Source: Sedimenticola sp.
Lineage (GTDB): Bacteria; Pseudomonadota; Gammaproteobacteria; Chromatiales; Chromatiaceae
NCBI GenBank assembly: GCA_027008705.1
Contig: JALVEB010000081.1
Span: 1-36,066 of the forward strand
Length of the DNA stretch: 36,066 bases
Direction: 5' to 3'
Shown: one piece after another, positions 28,086 through 36,066 of the stretch
How the letters are laid out: every line of letters begins with the position of its first letter
Position numbering within the stretch: position 1 is the stretch's first letter
Made by a program: the position numbers and the translations under genes
The notes under the pieces: model-generated
The model's database searches: none
The model's input: the letters and a program-made list of their open reading frames with translations, nothing else
Told to the model about the DNA's origin: nothing

Positions 28086-28847
28086 TCAGGTCATTACCGT
28101 CCACTCCAGACGAAACGCGTCGAGCGGATCGATTCCTTCCCGCAGGCGGATGCGGTAGGCCAGTTCCAGCCAGTGCGCGCTGATGACCTGGCGCGGGCTG
28201 CCTTCAGTCAGCGCCACGCCTTGTTTGAGCAGCAGCAGGCGGTCGCAGTAGTGGGCGGCCAAGCGCAGGTCGTGCAGTACCACGATCGCCGCCCGCCCGG
28301 CCTGGCAATGGTTGCGCAGCAGGGTCATTACTTCCAGTTGATGCGCGAGGTCGAGCGCGGCGGTCGGTTCGTCGGCGAGTAGTAGCTCGGGTTTGCCGTT
28401 CAATGCCCGCGCCAGCAACACGCGCGCCTTCTCGCCGCCGGAGAGCTGGTCGTAGTTACGGTCGGCGAGGCCCTCGAGGCCGGTTTCGCGCAGGGTTTCG
28501 CGGGTGGCCTGCCGTGTGGCCGCTTCCGCTTCATGCCAGGCGAGGCGGCCGAGGGCGACGATGCGCGCGACGCTCAATGGCCAGTGTACCGGGCCGTTCT
28601 GCGCCAGCCAGGCGATGCGGCGGGCGCGTTGCCGGGGTGACAGCGCGGCCAGTTCGTGGCCGTCGAGCAGGATCTCTCCGCGCGCTGGTTGAATGCCGGC
28701 GAGCGCGCGCAGCAGGGTGCTTTTGCCAGCGCCGTTCGGGCCGATCACGCCGAGCATTTGTCCAGCCTCCAGGCGCAGGTCGAGTTCGCGCAGGATCTCC
28801 TGGCCGCCGATCTGGACACCCAGGCGCAATGCCTCCAGCCGTTTCAT
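28086..28847 (-). CDS. btuD: Vitamin B12 ABC transporter ATP-binding protein
   Basis: GVIGPNGAGKSTLLRALAG Walker A, LSGGEKARVLLARAL signature, LLLADEPTAALD; linked to btuC, btuF and btuB. Confidence 0.88.
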   Translation of the reverse strand: MKRLEALRLGVQIGGQEILRELDLRLEAGQMLGVIGPNGAGKSTLLRALAGIQPARGEILLDGHELAALSPRQRARRIAWLAQNGPVHWPLSVARIVALGRLAWHEAEAATRQATRETLRETGLEGLADRNYDQLSGGEKARVLLARALNGKPELLLADEPTAALDLAHQLEVMTLLRNHCQAGRAAIVVLHDLRLAAHYCDRLLLLKQGVALTEGSPRQVISAHWLELAYRIRLREGIDPLDAFRLEWTVMT

Positions 28848-29824
28848 GCGGGGCTCCGTTGACGCAGGATCAGCCACAGGAAGAACGGCGCGCCGAGCAG
28901 CGCGGTGATCACGCCGACCTGGATCGAGGCGCCAGTGGCGCGTTGCAGCAGGCGCACGCCGATGTCGGCGGCAAGCAGCAATGCGGCGCCACCGAGCGCC
29001 GAGAGGCCGAGCAGGCGCCCCGGGCGATGGGCCGCCAACGGGCGCAGCAGGTGCGGCGTGACCAGGCCGACGAAGCCGATCGCGCCGGTGACCGCAACCA
29101 CTGAGCCCATCGCCAGCGCGATGCCGGCAAACAGTTGGGCGCGCGTGCGCATGAGATCGACGCCGAGGCTGGCGGCGGTTTCCTCGCCCAGGGTCAGGGC
29201 ATCGAGGGCGCGGCGCGTGCGCATCAGCAGCAGGCCGCCGGTCAGCGCGCCGGGCAGCATCAGCCAGAGATCGTCGCTGCCGTGGTTGGCGACCGAGCCA
29301 AGCAGCCAGACGACGATCTCCTGTACCGCGTAGGGGCTGGGCGCGAGGCTCAGCAGCAGCGAGATCGAGGCGGTCAGCAGGGCGTTGATCGCGACCCCGG
29401 CGAGGATCAAGGTCAAGGTGTCGCCATCGCGCCCGGCGATGCGGTAGACCGTCCAGGTCGCAACCAGGGCGCCGGCGATGCCGGCCAGGGGCACGCCGAG
29501 CCCGCTGCCAAACCCGAAGTAGAGCGCGATCACCGCGCCGAAGGCGGCGCCGCCGGAGGTGCCGATCAGCCCGGGGCTGGCCAACGGGTTGTGGAGAAAG
29601 CCTTGCAGCGCCGCGCCGCAGAGGCCGAGCACCGCGCCGGCGAGCAGCGCGATCAGGGTGCGCGGCAGGCGTACCTCAGTGAGCACGATGGCGATTGCCG
29701 AGGGGATATCGTGGAGGCGGTCGAGCAGGGCCTGGAACACCGGGATCGGGTTGCTGCCGATGAACAGCGAGAACAGGCCCAGGGCTGCGGTCACAAGCCC
29801 CAGAATCAGCGTTGCGTGTTTCAC
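28844..29824 (-). CDS. btuC: Vitamin B12 ABC transporter permease
   Basis: FecCD-type permease: RLPRTLIALLAGAVLGLCGAALQGFLHNPLASPGLIGTSGGAAFGAV; GTG start overlapping the btuF stop. Confidence 0.9.
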   Translation of the reverse strand: MKHATLILGLVTAALGLFSLFIGSNPIPVFQALLDRLHDIPSAIAIVLTEVRLPRTLIALLAGAVLGLCGAALQGFLHNPLASPGLIGTSGGAAFGAVIALYFGFGSGLGVPLAGIAGALVATWTVYRIAGRDGDTLTLILAGVAINALLTASISLLLSLAPSPYAVQEIVVWLLGSVANHGSDDLWLMLPGALTGGLLLMRTRRALDALTLGEETAASLGVDLMRTRAQLFAGIALAMGSVVAVTGAIGFVGLVTPHLLRPLAAHRPGRLLGLSALGGAALLLAADIGVRLLQRATGASIQVGVITALLGAPFFLWLILRQRSPA

Positions 29825-30642
29825 GGGTGGGCCTGTTGCAAGGCGGTGATGGCGTCGGCGATCATCGGTCCGCCACACAGCCAGTAGCGGTAGGGCAGCT
29901 CGATCATCGGCCGTCCGCCGGTCGCCGCGCGCAGCGCCGGGTGGCGCAGGCGGCGTTGCGCCAATGAGTCGGTACCGGGGGCGTAGGGCGAGGTGAAGAA
30001 CTGCTCGGGATGCGCCAGCAGCAGGGTTTCGAGGTCGATCGGGCGGTAGCCGCGCAGGCCGATGCGCGCGGCCAGATTGTCCCAACCGGCGCGCTTCAGG
30101 GCCTCGTCCTGCAAGGTGCCGGCGCCCGCGGTGTAGCCGTTGGGTTGGTAGAAGAGCGCGCGCGGATGGCGTTTGAAGCGCTTTTGGGCGAGGCGTTTCA
30201 GGTGTGCGTCCAGGCGTTGGATCAGCGCCTCACCCCGCGCCGGATGGCCCAGCCAGTTGGCGACGCGGCGGATGTTGGCGCGGATCGTGGCGATATCGTG
30301 GGCGAGTGGCAGGGCTTCGAGGTGATAGCCGAGCGCGCGCAGCGCGCGCCGCAGCGCGCTGTCGGTATAGGCGCCGGTCAACACCAGGTCGGGTTGCATC
30401 GCGATCAGCTCTTCCAGATCGGCGTGGTTGGCAGGGTAGGCGCGCGCGCGCTCAGCCAGTGCCGAGGCATTGGGATCCCGCGCAAGGTAGCTCAACGAGA
30501 CGATCTGCCCGGGTTCGCCGAGCAGCAGCAGCAACTGATCGGAGCAGAGGTTGATCGACACCACGCGCCGCGGCGGCGTTTCCGCCGCGGCGGACAGCGT
30601 CAGCGCCAGCAGCAACGCGGGCAGGCGGCGCGTGGGGGGCAT
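29821..30642 (-). CDS. btuF: Cobalamin-binding periplasmic protein
   Basis: Signal peptide; RRVVSINLCSDQLLLLLGEPGQIVSLSYLARDP; SBP class III fold; gene context. Confidence 0.88.
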   Translation of the reverse strand: MPPTRRLPALLLALTLSAAAETPPRRVVSINLCSDQLLLLLGEPGQIVSLSYLARDPNASALAERARAYPANHADLEELIAMQPDLVLTGAYTDSALRRALRALGYHLEALPLAHDIATIRANIRRVANWLGHPARGEALIQRLDAHLKRLAQKRFKRHPRALFYQPNGYTAGAGTLQDEALKRAGWDNLAARIGLRGYRPIDLETLLLAHPEQFFTSPYAPGTDSLAQRRLRHPALRAATGGRPMIELPYRYWLCGGPMIADAITALQQAHP

Positions 30643-30644
30643 GC

Positions 30645-32459
30645 TCAGCGCCGGGGGCGGTAGTCCACCGAGATGAACAGCTCGGTGCCCGCCTGGTTGA
30701 AGTTCGCGCTGCTGTGGTATTCCTTATCGAAGAGGTTGCCGATGCGCATTCGCGCGGTCCATGCCGGGGCGAAATGCCAAGCCGCGCGCAGGTCGAGCAG
30801 GCCATAACCGGCGTTGCGTGTGGTGTTCGCCGGGTCGTCCCAGCTTTCGCTGCGCGCGGTCAAGGTGGCGCCGAGCTCGAAGGCGCCGAGCGCGCGGTCG
30901 AGATCGATGCGCAGGCTGCGTTTCGGGCGCCGCGGCAGGATCTTGCCGCTGCGTTCGTCGCTCGGGTCGAGCAGGGTCAGTGCGCCCGCGTAGCGCCAGC
31001 CGCCGAGTTGGCCGTGCAGGCTGGCTTCGAGACCGTCGATGCGCGCGCGACCGATGTTGACTGGATGGAAGACGAAGTTGCCGGTGTCGATCCACTGGAT
31101 CAGGTCATCGATATCGGTGCGGTAGGCGCTGATGCGCCAGTCGCCGAAGCCGGCATGACCGTCGATGCCGATCTCGAAGCTCTCGGAGGTTTCCGGGTCG
31201 AGGTCGGGGTTGCCGTTGGAGCCGAACGGGCTGACGAAGTAGAGATCGTTGAAGCTTGGTGCCTTGAACGCGGTGCCGTAGCTCGCGGTCAGACGAAGGC
31301 CGTTGGGCAGCGTGTAGCCGGCGGCGAGGCTGCCGGTGGTGTGGCCGCCGAAGGCTTCGTTGTCGTCGTAACGCAGGCCCAGGCTCAGATCGAGCGCCCC
31401 CCAGGCGGTTTGGTACTGGGCGAAGACGCCGGTGTCGTCGCGCTGGTCGACGGCATAATCGGTGGTGCCGTCGACCTGGTCGCGCTCGAAATCGACGCCG
31501 GCGGTGAGCAGGCCGTTCCCGCCGAGTTCGATGTCGTTCTGCCAGCTGGCCAGCCAGCGCTTGGTCTTGAACACCGAGTCGCCGTGGCCGTTGCGGTTGT
31601 TGAATTGCTCGTCGCGGTTCTCGCCGAGCGACAGCTGCATGTCCCAGCGCGCGTTCAGGGGCAGGCTCAGGTTGGCGCCAAGCACCTGTTGCTTGAAATC
31701 GGCGTCGTAGGTTTCATCGACATCCCCGAAGCCGTCGTACTCGTTGTTGCCACTGGCCTGCATCGCTTGCAGGCGCAGCTCGGCATCGTTGGCGAAGCGG
31801 TGCCGCAGGCTGCCGGAGAACGAGCGGTTGTCGTAACCGTCGGCATCCACATTGGCGTTAGTGGTGGCATCGAAGCCATCGGTGCGGGTATAGCCCAGGC
31901 GCGCACTGTAGCTCGTGCGCGCGTTGCCGCCGGCCAGGCCGATGTCGCCGTCGAAGGTGTCGTAACTGCCATAGCCGGCATGGGCATCCCAATGCAGGCC
32001 CGGGCGGCCCTCGCGGGTGAAGATCTGGATCACGCCACCGATTGCGTCGGAACCATAGAGCTGGGCGCGCGGGCCGCGCACGATCTCGATGCGCTCGATC
32101 TGGCTCAGCGGCAGGTTCTCCCAGACCGGCGTGCCGAGGGTTGCCGAGCCGACGCGCTGGCCGTCGATCAGCAGCAACACATGGCCGCTGTTGGTGCCGC
32201 GCAGGAACAGACTGGTGGCCTTGCCGGGGCCGCCGCTGTTGCTGATTGCGATGCCGGCGCGCGCGCGCAGCAGATCGGGCACGTCTTGCGCCTGGCTGGT
32301 ATCGATGTCATCACGGGTGATGACGCTGACTGAGGCCAGCGTCTGATCGGCGGTGCGCGCGACGCGGCTGGCGGTGACGTTGATGGTGTCGAGCGGCTCG
32401 GCGCCAGCGGGCGCGGTCGCCAGCAGGCTCGCGGCGAGCAGGGTAAGGGGTGTTCTCAT
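30645..32459 (-). CDS. btuB: TonB-dependent vitamin B12 receptor BtuB
   Basis: DTINVTASRVARTADQTLASVSVITRDDID plug domain; VRGPRAQLYGSDAIGGVI; start at MRTPLTLLAASLLATAPAGAE downstream of the riboswitch. Confidence 0.93.
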   Translation of the reverse strand: MRTPLTLLAASLLATAPAGAEPLDTINVTASRVARTADQTLASVSVITRDDIDTSQAQDVPDLLRARAGIAISNSGGPGKATSLFLRGTNSGHVLLLIDGQRVGSATLGTPVWENLPLSQIERIEIVRGPRAQLYGSDAIGGVIQIFTREGRPGLHWDAHAGYGSYDTFDGDIGLAGGNARTSYSARLGYTRTDGFDATTNANVDADGYDNRSFSGSLRHRFANDAELRLQAMQASGNNEYDGFGDVDETYDADFKQQVLGANLSLPLNARWDMQLSLGENRDEQFNNRNGHGDSVFKTKRWLASWQNDIELGGNGLLTAGVDFERDQVDGTTDYAVDQRDDTGVFAQYQTAWGALDLSLGLRYDDNEAFGGHTTGSLAAGYTLPNGLRLTASYGTAFKAPSFNDLYFVSPFGSNGNPDLDPETSESFEIGIDGHAGFGDWRISAYRTDIDDLIQWIDTGNFVFHPVNIGRARIDGLEASLHGQLGGWRYAGALTLLDPSDERSGKILPRRPKRSLRIDLDRALGAFELGATLTARSESWDDPANTTRNAGYGLLDLRAAWHFAPAWTARMRIGNLFDKEYHSSANFNQAGTELFISVDYRPRR

Positions 32460-32575
32460 GGTGATGCCTCTGTAGCTGGATGGAGAAAGCCGCCGGCATG
32501 GCGGCCTGGCTGCGTCAGGCAAACGGTAGGACCGCCCCGCCGGCATCCTCCGTGCGGCGGGTGAGTGACGCGAAT

Positions 32576-32737
32576 CCGGCAGGTCTCCTGGCTTGCGTTT
32601 CAATGTGCCGCGTCGCCTTCCCGAAGCTGGGCTTCAGTGGCCGATGGACGCGTACTCCACGCTTACAGTTGCGGGGACAGCCCGGGATTTGCACCCGGTT
32701 CCCTTTTCACCATCTGGGATGGCACCGGATCGGTGCG
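32576..32737 (-). ncRNA. Cobalamin riboswitch upstream of btuB
   Basis: Minus strand reads GGTGCCATCCCAGATGGTGAAAAGGGAACCGGGTGCAAATCCCGGGCTGTCCCCGCAACTGTAAGCG...GGGAAGGCG...AAGCCAGGAGACCTGCC, the canonical cobalamin riboswitch core. Confidence 0.95.
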
Positions 32738-32741
32738 CGGT

Positions 32742-32769
32742 ATTCTATGGAATTGCCGCTTCGAATCAA
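32742..32769 (-). promoter_or_regulatory. Candidate sigma70-like promoter for riboswitch-btuB
   Basis: Minus strand TTGATT (32764-32769), 16 bp spacer, TAGAAT (32742-32747), immediately upstream of the riboswitch. Confidence 0.6.
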
Positions 32770-32864
32770 GCGCTTGTCGCGATCGCGGCAAGGCCGTACA
32801 CTGCGCCGGGTGATTTCCAAGTAAATTGCTCAAGATTTTCCGGGTTACAATAACGAGGCTTCCC

Positions 32865-33683
32865 GTGAGCGATAGCGCCAATGTCCTCCGTCCGGAGGAA
32901 TACTTCATAGAAGACGAACCTTATTACGAGCCGGTTGGTGATGAGATCGCGGTGTTCGAGGCCGCGTACCGCAACCATCTGCCGGTGTTGCTGAAGGGCC
33001 CCACCGGCTGTGGCAAGACGCGCTTCATGGAACACATGGCGTGGCGCTTGAAGCGGCCGTTGATCACGGTTTCCTGTCACGACGATCTGACCGCGTCGGA
33101 CCTGGTCGGTCGCTTCCTGGTGAAGGGCGGCGAGACGCGCTGGGTAGACGGCCCGCTGGCGCGCGCGGTGCGCGCCGGCGGGATCTGTTACCTCGACGAG
33201 ATCGTCGAGGCACGCAAGGACACCACGGTGGTAATCCATCCGCTGGCCGACGACCGCCGTGTGCTGCCGATGGAGAAGCTCGGCGAACTGCTCGAGGCCG
33301 GCCCCGGTTTCTGTCTGGCGATCTCCTATAATCCGGGATACCAGAGCGTGCTGAAGGATCTGAAGCAGAGCACCCGGCAGCGTTTCGTCGCGTTGGAGTT
33401 CGACTACCCCGAGGCCGGTCTGGAGCAGCGCATCGTCGAGAAGGAGAGCGGTATCGACAGCGAACTGGCGCGCAAGCTGGTGCAGTTCGCGCGCATGACG
33501 CGCAACCTGAAGGGCAGCGGACTCGACGAGGGCGCCTCGACCCGCCTGCTGGTGCACGCCGCGAAGCTGATCGCCGACGATATCGACCCGGTCACCGCCA
33601 GCCATGTGGCCGTCGCCCAGGCGCTGACCGATGATGCCGACATGCTCGCGGCGGTCGACGAGCTGTCTTCGTCGCTGTTCTGA
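32865..33683 (+). CDS. cbbQ: CbbQ/NirQ/NorQ-type MoxR AAA+ ATPase
   Basis: [94 protein letters not shown] start. Confidence 0.9.
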   Translation: MSDSANVLRPEEYFIEDEPYYEPVGDEIAVFEAAYRNHLPVLLKGPTGCGKTRFMEHMAWRLKRPLITVSCHDDLTASDLVGRFLVKGGETRWVDGPLARAVRAGGICYLDEIVEARKDTTVVIHPLADDRRVLPMEKLGELLEAGPGFCLAISYNPGYQSVLKDLKQSTRQRFVALEFDYPEAGLEQRIVEKESGIDSELARKLVQFARMTRNLKGSGLDEGASTRLLVHAAKLIADDIDPVTASHVAVAQALTDDADMLAAVDELSSSLF

Positions 33684-35812
33684 TGGGCGGTGGGGCGGAC
33701 GATTTCGCCACCGTCCAGGCGCTGCTGGACGAGTGGCTGGAGACCGAGTTCACCTTCCGCGATACCGCCGGCCTGACCCGCCAATTGCTCGCCCAGTCGC
33801 CACGCGACCGCCAGTTCGTGCTGACCTGGGTGCAACGCGTCGCCAGCACCAATCTGGCGCTCGCCCACCGCTTCGCCGAGCTCTCGGACCAGACTCTGGA
33901 GAGCATGGAGCGCGAGGTCATCGAGGCTTGGATCCAGCACGCCATGGATCAGTACGACCGTTCCGGACTGGCCGCCGCGATGCGGGTCGTCGACGAGGTC
34001 GACGACTTCGTGCGCCATAGCTTCGAACGCGCCTCGGGGTCGATCCTCGAAGAGCAGAGCGCGGTGCTCGCCGGGTTTCTGCGCGGCTTGTCCGGGCGCG
34101 TGTTGCAGATTGCCGAGGCCGAGGGCGCCGACCCCTGGACCGACAGCGAAACCCTGTATCTGCCCGGCATCGTCGCGCGCCTGCCCGAGCGCAAGGACAA
34201 CTTCCTGTTGCACAAGGCGATGGTCGCGCACCTGTGGGCGCAGACCCGCTTTGGCACCTTCCGCGTGGACCTCGACGCCGAGCTGGCGCGTTTCGCCGAC
34301 CGCGAGCGCGCGTTGCGCCTTTTTCATCTGCTCGAAACCCTGCGCCTTGATGCCTGTATCGAGCGCGAGCTGCCCGGCCTGGCGCGCGAGATGGGCCGGC
34401 TGCGCGAGCAGCTCGACGATGTGGCCGCCCATGCCGGACTGCGTGAGCTCGCCGCGCCACTGCGCGAACCGGGCGCCGGCGTTGAAGGCACCCTGCGTCA
34501 GCTGCGCGACCACTTTGATCAGCTGGAACCGTCGTCGCTGTGCTACCAGGGGCGGATCGATCCGGAAGCGGTGCGTGAATGCATGGCGCGTCGCATCGAG
34601 CGCGAGAAAGCGGTGCTTCGGGTAAAGCTCGCCGAGCTTGCCGACGAGTTGAAAGAGAGCGGCAAACTGGCTCCGGACGCGCCGCCGATCTTCGATCTGG
34701 AGCGCAAAGCTTCTGATGAGGCCCTCGACGAGTCTCTCGAGTTCGAGTTGTCGATCGACCAGGAGGCGTTGCGTCCACCCGAATTCCTGAGCAAACTGAT
34801 GACCTCGATCGTTCTCGATTTCGGCGAGATCCCGGAGGAATACCTGACCGCCGCCGGCCCCGGCGAGTACGACCTGAGTCGTTTCGATGAAGACGAGCTG
34901 GACCCGGACGAGGTCTGGAGCGGCGCCTATCACGAAGAGGGTGCCTTCCTCTATCCGGAGTGGGATTTCGCCCGCCAGTGCCATCGCAAGAACTGGTGCG
35001 TGCTGCGGGAGTTGGAGGTCGCCCCCCGCTATGACGATTTCCCTGTCGACACCCTGCGCAAATACGCGCGCCTGATCAAATCCCTGCATCGCACCTTCGA
35101 GGCCCTGCGCGGCGAGGACAAGCTGCTGAAGAAACAGCCGCACGGCGACGATATCGACATCGATGCCCTGGTCGAGGCCTGGGGCGACCTGCATTCCGGG
35201 CATGAGATGTCCGATCGCCTGTTCACCCGCATGCACAAGGAAGAGCGCAATATCGCGGTGATGTTCATGGTCGACATGTCCGGCTCGACACGCGGCTGGA
35301 TCAACGACGCCGAGCGGGAATCCCTGATCCTGCTCGCCGAATCGCTCGAGATCCTCGGCGACCGCTATGCCATCTATGGTTTCTCCGGCACCACCCGCAA
35401 ACGCTGCGAGGCGTATCGCGTAAAGGCCTTCGACGAACCCTATGACGATCTGGTCAAGGCCCGGATCAGCGGCATCGAGGCCCGGGACTACACCCGCATG
35501 GGCGTCGCCATCCGCCATCTCAGCGGCCTGCTCAACGAGGTCGACGCGCGCATCAAGCTGCTCGTCACCCTGTCCGACGGCAAGCCGGAAGACTATGATG
35601 GCTATTACCGGGGCGAATACGGCATCGAAGATACCCGCCAGGCACTGTTCGAGGCGAGGCGTGACGGAGTTCACCCTTTTTGCATCACGATCGATGAAAC
35701 CGCGAAGGAGTACCTGCCCCACCTCTATGGCGCGGCAAACTATGTGGTCATTGATGACGTAAAAAAACTGCCATTGAAAGTTTCCGATATCTATCGCAAA
35801 CTGACAAGTTGA
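33683..35812 (+). CDS. cbbO: CbbO/NorD-type von Willebrand factor A domain protein
   Basis: C-terminal MIDAS motif VDMSGSTRGW; overlaps the cbbQ stop; long helical N-terminal region typical of CbbO. Confidence 0.9.
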   Translation: MGGGADDFATVQALLDEWLETEFTFRDTAGLTRQLLAQSPRDRQFVLTWVQRVASTNLALAHRFAELSDQTLESMEREVIEAWIQHAMDQYDRSGLAAAMRVVDEVDDFVRHSFERASGSILEEQSAVLAGFLRGLSGRVLQIAEAEGADPWTDSETLYLPGIVARLPERKDNFLLHKAMVAHLWAQTRFGTFRVDLDAELARFADRERALRLFHLLETLRLDACIERELPGLAREMGRLREQLDDVAAHAGLRELAAPLREPGAGVEGTLRQLRDHFDQLEPSSLCYQGRIDPEAVRECMARRIEREKAVLRVKLAELADELKESGKLAPDAPPIFDLERKASDEALDESLEFELSIDQEALRPPEFLSKLMTSIVLDFGEIPEEYLTAAGPGEYDLSRFDEDELDPDEVWSGAYHEEGAFLYPEWDFARQCHRKNWCVLRELEVAPRYDDFPVDTLRKYARLIKSLHRTFEALRGEDKLLKKQPHGDDIDIDALVEAWGDLHSGHEMSDRLFTRMHKEERNIAVMFMVDMSGSTRGWINDAERESLILLAESLEILGDRYAIYGFSGTTRKRCEAYRVKAFDEPYDDLVKARISGIEARDYTRMGVAIRHLSGLLNEVDARIKLLVTLSDGKPEDYDGYYRGEYGIEDTRQALFEARRDGVHPFCITIDETAKEYLPHLYGAANYVVIDDVKKLPLKVSDIYRKLTS

Positions 35813-35857
35813 CGGTGGTGGCATATTCAGAATAACCGCTTACATGCCATTGGCATG

Positions 35858-35902
35858 ACAAGGCGTAGGCTCGATCAAGCGCAGCGGATCGGGCGACAGC
35901 GC
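35858..35902 (+). repeat. Short dispersed repeat (family 2), second copy
   Basis: ACAAGGCGTAGGCTCGATCAAGCGCAGCGGATCGGGCGACAGCG, closely matching 12889-12930. Confidence 0.6.
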
Positions 35903-36066
35903 CAAGCTTTTGAAATCAGGAAACGTCAAGCGAAATGAAGCGCGATCACCTGGGTGACGAGTATGTGACACCGCTGGTCGATCGTTCGCTCCGGCGACTC
36001 CCGCCGGGTGTGCATCGATCGCGGAGATTCAGGGTGGATCGAAAAGCGATATAAGGAATCAAGACA

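Noticed and set aside
30714-32333. 539 aa plus-strand ORF opposite btuB
   Set aside because: Shadow ORF; composition reflects the reverse frame of btuB.
33404-35824. 806 aa minus-strand ORF opposite cbbO
   Set aside because: Shadow ORF of GC-rich coding DNA; cbbO has clear family motifs.
35950-35966. GGGTGACGAGTATG as another repeat end
   Set aside because: Only one short end is visible, with no matching partner nearby; could be chance.

Overview
This is a GC-rich gammaproteobacterial chromosome segment; the gene content suggests a sulfur-oxidising or autotrophic lineage, which is inference. In order it carries: the gltA 3' end; mrcA plus a small conserved gene (-); the pilMNOPQ-aroK-aroB-damX block; a three-gene membrane/Pro-rich cluster; a (-) gene run of DUF533, encapsulated-ferritin-like protein, diheme cytochrome c and FCSD-like flavoprotein; an Fnr-like regulator and tsaA; dsbB; an mltF-like gene; plsC; an H-NS-like gene with an AT-rich upstream region; a DUF3365 haem protein; a small protein and an ankyrin protein; a porin; btuB-btuF-btuC-btuD behind a cobalamin riboswitch; and cbbQ-cbbO with no RuBisCO genes in the window. 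The most striking non-genic signal is a dispersed nested-palindrome repeat family. Full-length copies are about 160-167 bp with terminal inverted repeats near TATACTCGTCGCCCATGAATTTTCGG...CCGAAAATTCATGGGCGACGAGTATA. Five clear copies, one degenerate copy and up to three mini-copies lie in intergenic DNA between 12.8 and 26.7 kb, in both orientations. One copy supplies the plsC stop codon, and some ends place -10-like hexamers just upstream of genes. All calls come from reading the sequence and ORF track; no database searches or folding were run.
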